Source: Billgrantia zhangzhouensis (GTDB taxonomy: Bacteria; Pseudomonadota; Gammaproteobacteria; Pseudomonadales; Halomonadaceae). Taken from it: a stretch of 64,000 nucleotides of DNA. Position numbers and translations under genes: made by a program. This document shows positions 19,158 to 28,818 of the stretch, in pieces (position 1 is the first letter of the stretch; every line of letters starts with the position of its first letter). The DNA lies in assembly GCF_021404465.1 (NCBI RefSeq), contig NZ_JABFTT010000004.1:124001-188000 (forward strand), written 5' to 3'. A model generated the notes under the pieces. That model had not been told where the DNA came from and did not search any database. It saw only the letters and a program-made list of their open reading frames with translations.

Positions 19158-20075
19158 ATTAAACCGCTGTTCTCGCACGGTTCTGTGCCCGGCTACCGCA
19201 TGCTGTTGTGTGCGGTGGCCGCTTCTGCTTTGATGTTCGTCGATTACCGCTTTACCCGTATGGAAGAGGTGCGTGCACAGCTCACTACGGTCGTAGCGCC
19301 GATCCAATGGCTGGTGGCCGTGCCGAGCGACGTGCTGGCCTGGGGGGCGCTGGCGCTCTCCGACCAGCGTGCCTTGGTAGAGGAGAACCGGCGCTTGCGC
19401 GAACAGGTGCTACACCTGTCGCACCGGGTCCAGCACATGTCGAGCCTGACCGCGGAAAACGTGCGCCTGCGTGAATTGCTGGACGCCGCGGCACGCCTCG
19501 ACGCTTCTTATATTACTGCCGAACTGCTCTCTCTCGACTCTGATCCGTTCACTCACCAGATGGTAATCGACCGTGGTCGCCGCAACGGTGTCTTCGTGGG
19601 TCAGCCGGTGTTGGACGCCTCGGGTCTGGTGGGGCAGGTGACGGCCGTTTCCGCCTATTCCAGCCGGGTCTTGATGGTGGCGGACGCCAGTCATGCGCTG
19701 CCGATCCAGGTCAACCGCAATGGGCTGCGTTTCGTGCTGCAGGGCAGCGGCCAATACGATGCCCTGCGTGTGATACATGTGCCGGACACGGCCGACATTC
19801 GCGTGGGCGATTTGCTGGTGACCTCGGGTTTGGCGGGGCGGTTCCCACCGGGATATCCCGTAGCGCGGGTCACCGAGGTGGTGCACGATCCGGGACAGCC
19901 ATTCGCCCGGGTGACGGCCGAGCCCGTAGCGCGACTGCAGCGCTCGCGTCACTTCCTGCTGGTGTTTCCGCCTGATCCCGTGCCGGTACCGGATGATGAG
20001 ATGTGGGACCGCGAGCCCCCCGACGAACCTGAGGTCGATGCCGAACTGGTATCTGCGACGGAGGAGCTGGACTGA
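19158..20075 (+). CDS. mreC: Rod shape-determining protein MreC (non-ATG start)
   Basis: A periplasmic scaffold that links MreB to the elongation synthases. From the first ordinary start (GTG at 19185) it is 296 residues, but homology continues upstream: the codons from 19158 read ATT-AAA-CCG-CTG-TTC-TCG (IKPLFS), matching the conserved MreC N-terminus (M-I-K-P-L-F or MKP-F). No ATG, GTG or TTG occurs in frame between the stop at 19107 and 19185. ATT at 19158 lies six bases after a run of seven G (19145-19151) that can pair with the 16S tail, so I propose an AUU start (305 residues); ACG at 19152 is the alternative. One membrane span (about residues 15-34), a coiled coil (about 70-105) and the beta-barrel domain follow. 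The stop shares a base with the mreD ATG. Confidence 0.9.
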   Translation: MKPLFSHGSVPGYRMLLCAVAASALMFVDYRFTRMEEVRAQLTTVVAPIQWLVAVPSDVLAWGALALSDQRALVEENRRLREQVLHLSHRVQHMSSLTAENVRLRELLDAAARLDASYITAELLSLDSDPFTHQMVIDRGRRNGVFVGQPVLDASGLVGQVTAVSAYSSRVLMVADASHALPIQVNRNGLRFVLQGSGQYDALRVIHVPDTADIRVGDLLVTSGLAGRFPPGYPVARVTEVVHDPGQPFARVTAEPVARLQRSRHFLLVFPPDPVPVPDDEMWDREPPDEPEVDAELVSATEELD

Positions 20076-20566
20076 TGCCAAGCGGACCGCGAACGGCACT
20101 GCCCTGGGTGTGGTTCACCCTGCTGCTGGCGCTGTGCCTGCAGGTGATGCCCTTGGCCGAGGGCTGGCAGATCTGGCGCCCTGACTGGCTCGGCCTGATG
20201 CTCATCTATTGGTGCATGGCAGCTCCCGATCGGGTGGGAGTCTTCCATGGCTTCGTGCTTGGCATACTGCTTGACCTCATCGAAGGGGCGCCGCTGGGCC
20301 AGAATGCCTTGACTCTGTCACTGCTGGCCTTCCTCGCGGCGCTGGTTTATCCCCGCTTTCGCACTTACTCCCTCGTTCAGCAGTCGCTGTTGATCCTGGT
20401 GCTGCTCGGATTGGTGCAGTTGGTCGAGCAGTGGCTGCGAACCCTGTTCGGCCCTTTCTCGATGCACCTTGCCTTCCTGCTGCCTTCATTGATCGGGGCC
20501 GTGCTTTGGCCTTGGCTGGCCACCATGTTTCAGGCCTTCGAGCGGCGCCTGGCGAGGAGCGACTAA
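20075..20566 (+). CDS. mreD: Rod shape-determining protein MreD
   Basis: A 163-residue integral membrane protein with about five hydrophobic spans, part of the elongasome. Family features include [44 protein letters not shown] in the middle, of which the [14 protein letters not shown] stretch is characteristic. The ATG overlaps the mreC stop by one base (TGATG). The maf gene starts 11 bases downstream, so all are in one transcription unit. Confidence 0.93.
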   Translation: MPSGPRTALPWVWFTLLLALCLQVMPLAEGWQIWRPDWLGLMLIYWCMAAPDRVGVFHGFVLGILLDLIEGAPLGQNALTLSLLAFLAALVYPRFRTYSLVQQSLLILVLLGLVQLVEQWLRTLFGPFSMHLAFLLPSLIGAVLWPWLATMFQAFERRLARSD

Positions 20567-20577
20567 GGAGCGACAGT

Positions 20578-21174
20578 ATGAGCGATGCACCGTGTTCGCC
20601 CGCGCTCTGCCTGGCTTCGGCTTCTCCACGCCGACGTGAGCTGCTGGCCGGTATCGGACTCACCGTCGAGGTCCGGCCGGTGGATATCGATGAGACGGTA
20701 CTGCCTGGCGAACTTCCTGAGGCCTATGTGGTGCGTCTGGCCCGGGAGAAGGCGCTCGCGGGTGGACGCCATTCGACGCTTCCGACACTGGGGTCGGATA
20801 CGGCTGTGGTCTGCGATGACCGGATTCTCGGCAAGCCTGCCGACAGGGCCGAGGCGGCCGCCATGCTGCGCCTGCTGTCGGGCCGCGGGCACGAGGTACT
20901 CACCGCCGTGGCAGTGACGGGGCCGGCCGGGTTGCTCGAGACTTGCGTGGCGACGCGAGTCTTCATGCGGAATATCAGCGACAGGGAAGTGGCGGCCTAC
21001 TGGGATACCGGCGAGCCGGCCGACAAGGCGGGCGGCTATGCCATTCAGGGGCTGGCGGCGATCTTCGTCGAACGCATCGAAGGCAGCCACTCGTCAGTGG
21101 TAGGGCTGCCGTTGTTCGAGACGGCTCAGCTACTGGTACGACAGGGCGTGCCGATTTGGAATGGTGCTGTCTAG
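20578..21174 (+). CDS. maf: Maf/YhdE family nucleoside triphosphate pyrophosphatase
   Basis: A 198-residue cytoplasmic house-cleaning pyrophosphatase, of the dTTP/UTP subgroup by its position after mreD (YhdE in E. coli). [19 protein letters not shown] is the Maf N-terminal signature, and [17 protein letters not shown] with [28 protein letters not shown] complete the active site. The ATG at 20578 follows AAGGAGCG. The gene is tightly packed between mreD and rng. Confidence 0.94.
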   Translation: MSDAPCSPALCLASASPRRRELLAGIGLTVEVRPVDIDETVLPGELPEAYVVRLAREKALAGGRHSTLPTLGSDTAVVCDDRILGKPADRAEAAAMLRLLSGRGHEVLTAVAVTGPAGLLETCVATRVFMRNISDREVAAYWDTGEPADKAGGYAIQGLAAIFVERIEGSHSSVVGLPLFETAQLLVRQGVPIWNGAV

Positions 21175-21227
21175 CCGCATCACTATGTCATAATGCGGCG
21201 AAGACTGAATTGGACAAGGATTTCCGC

Positions 21228-22691
21228 ATGAGCGGCGAAGTACTGATCAACCTGACGCCGATGGAAACCCGCGTGGCGGTGGTGGAAAACGGTGTGTTGC
21301 AGGAAGCGCTAATCGAGCGTACGCGGCGACGCGGCATCGTCGGCAATATCTACAAGGGCCGCGTGGTGCGGGTGCTTCCCGGCATGCAGGCAGCCTTTGT
21401 CGATATCGGCCTCGACCGTGCGGCTTTCATTCATGCCCACGAAGTGATGCCGCCGGGAACCCCACCCGAGGAGCAGGCCTCCATCGGCCAGTTGCTCCAC
21501 GAGGGCCAGGCTCTGGTCGTACAGGTCACCAAGGATCCCATCGGCTCCAAGGGGGCGCGTCTGACTACCCACCTGTCGGTGCCGTCGCGCTACCTGGTCT
21601 ACATGCCTGACTCCCCCCATCATGGCGTCTCCCAGCGTATCGAGGACGAGCGTGAGCGCGAGCGGCTGCGCGAACTGCTCGAACTCTGCCAGGCCGAGCA
21701 GGAGATCGAGATTACTGGTGGCTTCATCGTGCGTACGGCGGCGGAGAACGTGGGCAAGGACGAGCTTTTCTCCGACATGTACTTTCTCCTGCGGTTATGG
21801 CGCAAGGTCAGCGAGCGCAAGGTGACCGCACCGGCGCCCAGCGTGATCTACGACGACCTGCCGCTGTTCATCCGTACCCTGCGCGATCTGATGCGCGACG
21901 AGATCGAGAAGGTACGCATCGATTCGCGCGAGAACTACGTCAAGCTGCTCGAGTTCGCCGAGGAGTTCATGCCCGACTGCACGGCGCGCATCGAGTACTA
22001 TCCTGGTGAGCGACCGATCTTCGACCTCTACAGCGTCGAGGACGAAATCCAGAAGGCACTGGGCCGCAAGGTCCAGCTCAAGTCCGGCGGCTACCTGGTG
22101 ATCGACCCCACCGAGGCGATGACCACCATCGACGTCAATACCGGTGGCTACGTGGGGCATCGCAACCTCGAGGAAACCATCTTCAAGACCAACCTCGAGG
22201 CGGCCAATGCCATTGCCCGCCAACTGCGCCTGCGCAATCTCGGTGGCATCATCATCATCGACTTCATCGACATGGAAGATCCGGAGCATCAGCGCCAGGT
22301 GCTGCGGGTACTGGAGAAAGCGCTGGAGCGCGACCATGCCAAGACCAAATGCACCGGCGTCACCGAATTGGGGCTGGTGCAACTGACGCGCAAGCGCACC
22401 CGCGAGAGTCTGGAGCAGACGTTGTGCGAGTCGTGCCCCACTTGTGGCGGTCGCGGAACCCTGAAGACCGCCGAGACGGTGTGCTACGAGATCTTCCGCG
22501 AAATTCTGCGCGAAGAGCGTGCCTACAGCGCCGAGACCTATATGGTGCTGGCCTCCCAGCCGGTGGTGGATCGGCTGCTTGACGAGGAGTCCGCGGCGGT
22601 CGCCGACCTGGAAGCGTTCATCGGCAAGACCATTCGCTTCCAGGTCGAGGGCCATTACTCCCAGGAGCAGTACGACATCGTGCTGATGTGA
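21228..22691 (+). CDS. rng: Ribonuclease G
   Basis: A 487-residue endoribonuclease of the RNase E/G family that matures the 5' end of 16S rRNA. It has an N-terminal S1 domain (GNIYKGRVVRVLPGMQAAFVDIGL, about residues 38-62), the DNase I-like catalytic core with DVNTGGYVGHRNLEETI and FIDMEDPEHQRQVL, and the zinc-link CPTCGGRG near residue 405. It lacks the long C-terminal scaffold of RNase E. AAGGA (21215-21219) precedes the ATG at 21228. Position after maf is the usual one. Confidence 0.96.
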   Translation: MSGEVLINLTPMETRVAVVENGVLQEALIERTRRRGIVGNIYKGRVVRVLPGMQAAFVDIGLDRAAFIHAHEVMPPGTPPEEQASIGQLLHEGQALVVQVTKDPIGSKGARLTTHLSVPSRYLVYMPDSPHHGVSQRIEDERERERLRELLELCQAEQEIEITGGFIVRTAAENVGKDELFSDMYFLLRLWRKVSERKVTAPAPSVIYDDLPLFIRTLRDLMRDEIEKVRIDSRENYVKLLEFAEEFMPDCTARIEYYPGERPIFDLYSVEDEIQKALGRKVQLKSGGYLVIDPTEAMTTIDVNTGGYVGHRNLEETIFKTNLEAANAIARQLRLRNLGGIIIIDFIDMEDPEHQRQVLRVLEKALERDHAKTKCTGVTELGLVQLTRKRTRESLEQTLCESCPTCGGRGTLKTAETVCYEIFREILREERAYSAETYMVLASQPVVDRLLDEESAAVADLEAFIGKTIRFQVEGHYSQEQYDIVLM

Positions 22692-22698
22692 GCGGCCG

Positions 22699-25600
22699 AT
22701 GTCCTCCTCTCGTCAGATAGGACGCTGGACCCTCACGCTCCTGGCCACGCTATTGGCGCTGGCGGCGGTAGTGCTGTTGGTGCTGCGTGTGGCGCTGTCC
22801 CAGGTCGACCAAATGGCACCACGCGTCGAGCGGCTGCTCGAGGCGCGAACGGGAGCGGCGGTTCAATTGCACGGGTTCGATGCCAGGCTGGCACGGCTCG
22901 ATCCCGTGATCGAGGGGAGTGGCTTGTCGCTCAACACCCAGGAAGGGGACGCCGGCCTGCCTCTTCTCGAGGTCGAATACGCCCGGCTGTGGCTCGATAC
23001 CTCCGCCAGCCTGCGTGCCGGCGTACCGGTGGTCGCCGATGCTCGCATGCGTGGGTTGACCCTTCATCTCTATCAAGATGAGCAGGGCGGCTGGCACTGG
23101 CCAGATCCGGCCAGGATTCCACCGGAGCTACTCGAAGGCGAGTTCGATCTTGAGCGACTTGATTTCTGGGTCGGGTTACTGCTGCGCCAGCGAGCCTGGG
23201 TGGAGGAGGTGCGCTTGGTGCTGCATGGTCGCGAGCGCCGGGTCGACATGCTGGCGCCGCGGTTATTGCTCACTGGTGACGAGCGGCGTGCCCATCTCGA
23301 AGGCGAGGTGCACCTGGAAGGGCAAGAGGAAGCCTCGTTGCAGGCCGCGCTGGAAATTTTCCCCGGACCTACCGGCTTTCGCGATTTCAGCGCGGCGCTT
23401 CAGGCCGAGATGAAGCTCGGCACGCTGATCGATCTGGTCGAGGTGTTCACTCCCGACGATCCCCTGAGGTTGGAGGATGCCAGCGGTGACGTCACCCTGT
23501 GGGGGCGTTGGCACCGTGGTGCCCTGGCCGACGCGCGTATCGATCTCGACATCCCGCGGCTGGCACTGCGCCGCGATGACGCGCCGATCGTATTGGAACC
23601 GCTTCGGGCGCGTGGGCAGTGGTTGCGCAGCGAGTCGGGTTGGGAGGCTTGGCTGCAGGGCGACGCCTCGGCCGCCGAATGGGCGGAGCCGGATGAACTC
23701 GAGCGTGAGCGAGAGCCGGCGCTGCCACACTTCTGGCACCTGCGCCACGATGGCGAGGGCTGGTGGTTGACCACCAGCCAATTCGAGTTGGCCTCGCTTG
23801 CCGCTTGGCGTGAACGCATTCTGCTGCCCGAAGGGCTGGTGCGTACCATTGATGCCCTGGGACCTCGCGGCCTGGTTTCGGGCTTGGGAGTCGGCCGTCG
23901 CAATGGGCATTGGGTGGCACAGGCCGCCGTGCATCAGGTCGAGGTGGAGCCCTGGGACGAGGTTCCGGGAGGGGGGCCGCTGGATGCTTGGGTCGAAGCG
24001 CGGGATCTCTCCGGGCGGGTCGAGTTCGTCGGCGTCGGTGAGCCAGCCCTGAAAATACCGCAGCTTTACCAGGCTCCGATGGAGCTTTCCCATGCCAGTG
24101 GCGAGGTGCGCTGGACCTACGAGGGGCCACGTACCTTCGTCAGTGGACGCAATCTCAAGGCCGGCTGGCAGGATGCTGAGGTCGAGGGAAGCTTCGGCCT
24201 GGTGATCGGTGGCGGCGTACATGGTGGCTTGGGCCTTGACCTGCGCTTCCGCGATGTCGATGCACTGGAGCGGCCGCTGGTGGACTGGCTGCCTGCCAAT
24301 GTGCTGGGCGAGGAGCTAGACGCTTGGTTGGTGGCGGGCGTGGCCGGCCGCGTGCCGACTGGCGAACTCAAGCTGCATCTGCCGCTCCGCCGCGGCGGCA
24401 GCGGCCTTGAGCCGCGTCTTCAGCTCGATCTGGAAATCGTCGACGGCCGGCTGCCGTTCGATCCGCAGTGGCCGGTGATCGAGTCGGTCGAAGGCCGGCT
24501 GCGTGCCGGCATCGGTACCCTCGATGCCGAGGTGCGCTACGCCGAGAGTTTGGGGGTCGAGGGGACCAACGGTCAGGTTGCCATCGAGGATGACGTGCTC
24601 CGCGTGACTGGCAATCTGGCTGCCGATGCCGATGGCATCCGGCGCTACTTACGGGCGATTCCGGTCGACGGCGTGGAGCAGGTCGACGATTGGCGCGGGG
24701 AGGGCCGCGCCAGCGGTAGCCTTGAGTTTACTACCCTGCTGGGGGAGGATGACGGCTTTCGGCTCGACCTCGAAACCGACGTCGATATGCAGCGTCTTGT
24801 CTACCTGCCGCTGGAAGTGTCTCTCAGCGATGTGAAGGGGCCGCTCGCCTGGCGTCAGCGCGATGAAGAAGGTGGGCTCGAAGGTCACTTGGAAGGGCGT
24901 TTGTTCGGCGGGCCGATCAATGCTGACATCGATACTCTGGCAGGCTACGTCGCACTTGATGGCGCCGCTGAGGTGGATAGCGTGTTGCAGCGCTTCGATG
25001 CCGGTGCACTCGACGCTCGGCTGTCGGGTCGCCTGCCGTGGCGCGGCCGCTTCGAGCTTGGCGAAACGCGCAATACGGCCCGCTTCGACAGTAGCCTGCA
25101 GGGTGTCGCCATCGACCTGCCGTCACCGCTGGGCAAGGCGGCAGGGGAGAGTCGTCCGCTGTGGGTCGAAGCCGATCTCGATCAACAGCGGGTGGAAGCC
25201 GAAATGGGTGGTGATGCCCGCCTGCGCTGGCGTGGCCTGCCGTGGTCGGATCTGGGCCAGGGGCAGTTCTGGCTTGGGCGACTGCCCGAAGCGCCCAGTT
25301 GGCCCGAGCAGGAGGGATGGTCGGGTACCCTCTACCAATCCCGTCTTGACCTGGTGGAGTGGGGGGCGGCGTTGGCACCGATGCTTGGCAATGGCGCGCC
25401 GAATAGCGGTGCGGGGCCTGGAGCGCTACGTCGCCTGCGAGTGGAGACCGCCTGTCTCGTCGGTCCGCAGGATTGCCTAGGCACCATGACCGCCGATGCA
25501 CGGCCCCACACCGGTGGTGGTTGGCGTGTCGGCCTGCGGGGAGACCTGCTCGAGGGTTACCTCGACTACCGTCCGTCGCTCACCGATCCCTTGGATATCG

Positions 25601-26529
25601 CGCTAGAGCGCCTGACCCTCGATGGACTGCTCCCCGCACAGCCGGAAGGGGCCGGCAACCTGCTCGAGGAACTCGACGTGCCGCCCGATCCCACGCCACT
25701 GCCTCAGTGGACCAGCGAGCTTCCCAATGGTCGCCTGCGTATCGCCGACATTCTCTACCAAGGACGCCAGATCGGTCCGTTGACCGCTCATTGGCAAAGT
25801 GGGCCGCAGCGGCTCGGCATTGCCCCTCTGGGGCTGACCCTGGGTCAGATTTCGGCCCGGGGGGAAGTCGTCTGGGAGTCCGCCGGTCCGGGCGACAGCC
25901 TGACCCGCTCGCGGCTCGATCTCGATGGGCGCGATCTGGGCACGGCACTGGAGCGGCTCGGCCAGCCAGTCTCGATCCGCAGCGGTGAGACACGCGTGCG
26001 CAGCCAACTGGCCTGGCCGGGGCCGCCCTGGCAGTTCGCCCTGGTGCGTTCGCGAGGCAGTATCGAAGCCGAGTTGCGCAATGGCCGCTTCGTCAATCTG
26101 GAATCGCCGACGGCGCGGGTGGTGGGGCTGCTCAATGTCGACAATCTGGTGCGCAGGTTGCGCATGGACTTTTCCGACGTGACCGGGCAGGGCACGGCCT
26201 TCGATCAGGTGAGTGGGGCTGCTACCCTGTATGGAGGCGTACTGGAAACCAATGGTCCGGTGCTGATCGATGGCCCGGCTACCTCCTTCACTCTGGACGG
26301 CACCGTCGATCTGGCACGGCGGGAACTGGATCAGCGTCTGGGCATCACAGTGCCAGTCAGTAGCAGCCTGCCGCTGGCCGCGGTCATTGCCGGTGCGCCA
26401 GTGGTGGGCGGTGCCCTGTTCATTGCCGACCGCCTGTTCGGCAGAGCCATCGACCGGGTCACCCGAATTCATTATCGCGTGCGAGGCCCCTGGACCTCGC
26501 CGGACATCACACTGGAAACCGCCGAATGA
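22699..26529 (+). CDS. yhdP: YhdP family AsmA-like envelope lipid transporter
   Basis: A 1276-residue protein, close to the 1266 residues of E. coli YhdP. An N-terminal transmembrane helix (about residues 11-32) is followed by a very long periplasmic repeating beta-groove region, and the C-terminal AsmA_2-like part ([20 protein letters not shown], then [19 protein letters not shown]) is well preserved. Members of this family are thought to bridge the inner and outer membranes and carry phospholipids outward. It starts seven bases after rng; its stop overlaps the tldD start (ATGA), so the whole mre-tldD stretch is probably one operon. Confidence 0.93.
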   Translation: MSSSRQIGRWTLTLLATLLALAAVVLLVLRVALSQVDQMAPRVERLLEARTGAAVQLHGFDARLARLDPVIEGSGLSLNTQEGDAGLPLLEVEYARLWLDTSASLRAGVPVVADARMRGLTLHLYQDEQGGWHWPDPARIPPELLEGEFDLERLDFWVGLLLRQRAWVEEVRLVLHGRERRVDMLAPRLLLTGDERRAHLEGEVHLEGQEEASLQAALEIFPGPTGFRDFSAALQAEMKLGTLIDLVEVFTPDDPLRLEDASGDVTLWGRWHRGALADARIDLDIPRLALRRDDAPIVLEPLRARGQWLRSESGWEAWLQGDASAAEWAEPDELEREREPALPHFWHLRHDGEGWWLTTSQFELASLAAWRERILLPEGLVRTIDALGPRGLVSGLGVGRRNGHWVAQAAVHQVEVEPWDEVPGGGPLDAWVEARDLSGRVEFVGVGEPALKIPQLYQAPMELSHASGEVRWTYEGPRTFVSGRNLKAGWQDAEVEGSFGLVIGGGVHGGLGLDLRFRDVDALERPLVDWLPANVLGEELDAWLVAGVAGRVPTGELKLHLPLRRGGSGLEPRLQLDLEIVDGRLPFDPQWPVIESVEGRLRAGIGTLDAEVRYAESLGVEGTNGQVAIEDDVLRVTGNLAADADGIRRYLRAIPVDGVEQVDDWRGEGRASGSLEFTTLLGEDDGFRLDLETDVDMQRLVYLPLEVSLSDVKGPLAWRQRDEEGGLEGHLEGRLFGGPINADIDTLAGYVALDGAAEVDSVLQRFDAGALDARLSGRLPWRGRFELGETRNTARFDSSLQGVAIDLPSPLGKAAGESRPLWVEADLDQQRVEAEMGGDARLRWRGLPWSDLGQGQFWLGRLPEAPSWPEQEGWSGTLYQSRLDLVEWGAALAPMLGNGAPNSGAGPGALRRLRVETACLVGPQDCLGTMTADARPHTGGGWRVGLRGDLLEGYLDYRPSLTDPLDIALERLTLDGLLPAQPEGAGNLLEELDVPPDPTPLPQWTSELPNGRLRIADILYQGRQIGPLTAHWQSGPQRLGIAPLGLTLGQISARGEVVWESAGPGDSLTRSRLDLDGRDLGTALERLGQPVSIRSGETRVRSQLAWPGPPWQFALVRSRGSIEAELRNGRFVNLESPTARVVGLLNVDNLVRRLRMDFSDVTGQGTAFDQVSGAATLYGGVLETNGPVLIDGPATSFTLDGTVDLARRELDQRLGITVPVSSSLPLAAVIAGAPVVGGALFIADRLFGRAIDRVTRIHYRVRGPWTSPDITLETAE

Positions 26530-27980
26530 CGACATCTTCACCTGCCTTGCTCGATACCGCCGTCGAGATCCTATTGCGCCCCGGTGGGCTGGATATCGAC
26601 GCCCTCGATGCTGGACTCGGCCACGTGCTGGCTCCGGGGGTCGACTATGCCGACCTCTATTTCCAGAGAAGCTGGCACGAGAGCTGGGTGCTCGAGGATG
26701 GCGAGGTCAAGGAAGCCGGCTACAACATCGACGGTGGCGTCGGTGTGCGTGCCATGGCGGGCGAAAAGACCGGTTTCGCCTATTCCAACCAGATCACTCT
26801 CGATGCCTTGGCGGAAACGGGGCGCACGGCCTCGGGAATCGTGCGCAGCGGAGCGCGTCTTCCGCTCGGTTCCCGAGTCGTGAGCCAGGGCGCGTTGCGC
26901 TATGCCGCAATCGATCCTCTCGCCGGTCTGTCGGCGGAAGAGAAGATCGCCATGCTCAAGCAGGCCGACCGGGTGGCGCGTGCCGCCGATCCGGCCGTCT
27001 CCCAGGTCAGCGCATCGCTCACCGGCGTGCACGAGGTCGTGCTGGTGCGTGCCAGTGATGGCACCCTGGCGGCGGACATTCGGCCGCTGGTGCGTTTCAA
27101 TGTCAGCGTCATTGCGGTCCGGAATGGACGACGTGAGCGTGGCAGTGCCGGTGGCGGCGGGCGCTATGCCATGTCGCGGCTGCGCGATGACAACGCCGCC
27201 GAGCACTTTGCCAAGGAGGCGGTGCGTCAGGCGCTGGTCAATCTGGAGGCAGTGGACGCTCCGGCCGGGCAGATGCCGGTGGTGCTTGGCCCCGGCTGGC
27301 CGGGGATCCTGCTTCACGAGGCGGTGGGGCACGGCCTGGAGGGCGACTTCAACCGCAAGGGCAGTTCCGCCTTTGCCGGTCGCATGGGGCAACGTGTCGC
27401 TGCGCCTGGCGTGACGGTGGTGGACGATGCCACCCTGGCCGATCGGCGCGGCTCCATGAGCGTGGACGACGAAGGCACACCGGGCCAGAACACCACGTTG
27501 ATCGAGGACGGCATCCTCACCGGCTACATGCAGGACAAGCTCAATGCCCGGCTGATGGGCATGACGCCCACCGGCAATGCCCGGCGCGAGTCGTTCGCCC
27601 ATATGCCGATGCCGCGCATGACCAATACCTACATGCTGGCTGGCCAGGATGATCCGGCCGACATCATCGGCAGCGTCAAGCGTGGTATCTATGCGGTCAG
27701 CTTCGGCGGTGGCCAGGTGGACATCACTTCGGGCAAGTTCGTGTTCTCGGCGAGCGAAGCCTATTTGATTGAGAATGGCAGGATCACCGTGCCGGTGAAG
27801 GGCGCCACCCTGATCGGCAACGGACCGGAGGCGATGGGGCGGGTGTCGATGATCGGCCACGACCTGGAACTCGACACCGGCATCGGCGTATGCGGCAAGG
27901 AAGGGCAGGGCGTGCCGGTGGGCGTTGGCCAGCCGACGCTGAAGCTTGATGAGCTCACCGTCGGCGGCACCGCTTCGTGA
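26526..27980 (+). CDS. tldD: Metalloprotease TldD
   Basis: A 484-residue subunit of the TldD/TldE protease, which trims peptides such as microcin precursors and unfolded substrates. The zinc/catalytic motif HEAVGHG starts at His264 with His269 as second ligand, followed by [17 protein letters not shown]. The C-terminal [20 protein letters not shown] and [20 protein letters not shown] are typical of TldD. It pairs with pmbA (tldE) at 28819. The start overlaps the yhdP stop. Confidence 0.96.
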   Translation: MTTSSPALLDTAVEILLRPGGLDIDALDAGLGHVLAPGVDYADLYFQRSWHESWVLEDGEVKEAGYNIDGGVGVRAMAGEKTGFAYSNQITLDALAETGRTASGIVRSGARLPLGSRVVSQGALRYAAIDPLAGLSAEEKIAMLKQADRVARAADPAVSQVSASLTGVHEVVLVRASDGTLAADIRPLVRFNVSVIAVRNGRRERGSAGGGGRYAMSRLRDDNAAEHFAKEAVRQALVNLEAVDAPAGQMPVVLGPGWPGILLHEAVGHGLEGDFNRKGSSAFAGRMGQRVAAPGVTVVDDATLADRRGSMSVDDEGTPGQNTTLIEDGILTGYMQDKLNARLMGMTPTGNARRESFAHMPMPRMTNTYMLAGQDDPADIIGSVKRGIYAVSFGGGQVDITSGKFVFSASEAYLIENGRITVPVKGATLIGNGPEAMGRVSMIGHDLELDTGIGVCGKEGQGVPVGVGQPTLKLDELTVGGTAS

Positions 27981-27987
27981 ACGAACG

Positions 27988-28134
27988 TGCCTGCACTCGG
28001 CTACGTTCTGCGGGGAGAGAGGGGCAGGTTGAAGAGGAGGTCCTACGCCATGGATGGCGTAGGTAGCGCCCAGGGAGGGGTTTACAGCGCCTCCTCGGAA
28101 GCCTGTCGCCGCGGCCCCGTGAAGCCAGGCGGTC
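27988..28134. repeat. Nested palindromic intergenic repeat
   Basis: Between convergent tldD and yjgA is a structured element of about 147 bases. Its core is CCTACGCC-ATGGAT-GGCGTAGG (28042-28063), an eight-base perfect stem. Flanking it, GGGGCAGGTTGAAGAGGAGG (28021-28040) faces CTCCTCGGAAGCCTGTCGCC (28091-28110) as an imperfect inverted repeat, and GCCTG near 27990 faces CAGGC near 28126. TTTACAGCGCCTCC lies on the right side. I believe similar elements recur in halomonad genomes, but this cannot be checked within one window. No other gene is seen in 27981-28164. Confidence 0.6.
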
Positions 28135-28164
28135 GGTCGCAGACTGTGTCCTATGCCTGCGCTT

Positions 28165-28671
28165 TCACAAACCGGCCGTATCGCGGATCAGCCGGAACAG
28201 CTTGCGGGCGTTGGCTGGGGGCTTGCTCCGTTCGCGCTCGCTCCTGGCGTTGCGGATCAACTGGCGAAGCGCTTGGCGATCGACATCGGGATAGTCGGCG
28301 ATGAAGGCCTCTACGGCCTCGTCGCCTTCGTCGATCAGCCGGTCACGCCACTTCTCGAGACGATGGAAGGCCAGATCGCGGCGACGGTTCTCTTGCTCGA
28401 TCTCGTCGAACACTGCCCGGATCGCGTTCAGGTCCTCGCGCCGCATCAGCTTGCCCACATACTGCATGTGGCGCCGGCGCCCCTCGTGGGAGCGGATGCG
28501 GGAGGTCTCCTCGACGGCGGCGAGCATGTCCTCGGAAAGCGGGAAGCGGGCACGTTCCGCGGGAGTCATGGCGATGATCTGCTCGCCCAGTGCCTGTAGC
28601 GCATGCATTTCACGCTTGAGCTGCGACTTGCTGGGTCTTTCGTCGGAGGGGGAGGGAATATCCTGGGTCAT
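28165..28671 (-). CDS. yjgA: Ribosome-associated protein YjgA (DarP)
   Basis: A 168-residue, highly charged helical protein of the UPF0307/DarP family that joins late 50S assembly intermediates. The SKSQLKREMHALQALGEQI opening, RHMQYVGKLMR and the C-terminal RQLIRNARSERERSKPPANARKLFRLIR are diagnostic. It lies on the minus strand between tldD and pmbA, the same arrangement as in Pseudomonas, and diverges from pmbA across a 147-base gap. Confidence 0.95.
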   Translation of the reverse strand: MTQDIPSPSDERPSKSQLKREMHALQALGEQIIAMTPAERARFPLSEDMLAAVEETSRIRSHEGRRRHMQYVGKLMRREDLNAIRAVFDEIEQENRRRDLAFHRLEKWRDRLIDEGDEAVEAFIADYPDVDRQALRQLIRNARSERERSKPPANARKLFRLIRDTAGL

Positions 28672-28818
28672 GCCGCATCCAAGTGGTAAGGGATTGGAAT
28701 TTGGTTGGCCATCGATTAGCGAACAGGCCCGAATGGCAGCAGTATATCAGGCCGCCGCCTTGCGGCGGGAAGTGACATTTGCGAGGACCGGCTTGGCCGG
28801 TGAATGAGGGAGATACAC

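Noticed and set aside
19127..19162. ATG at 19127 or GTG at 19141 as the true mreC start after correcting an indel in the G-run
   Set aside because: One base removed (ATG) or added (GTG) would join the frames, but the resulting N-termini (MCCAQCGG- or MRGGTS-) do not resemble MreC; kept only as a check on read quality.
20943..21227. 95-codon upstream extension of rng
   Set aside because: It overlaps maf in a different frame; a good ribosome site and homology begin at 21228.
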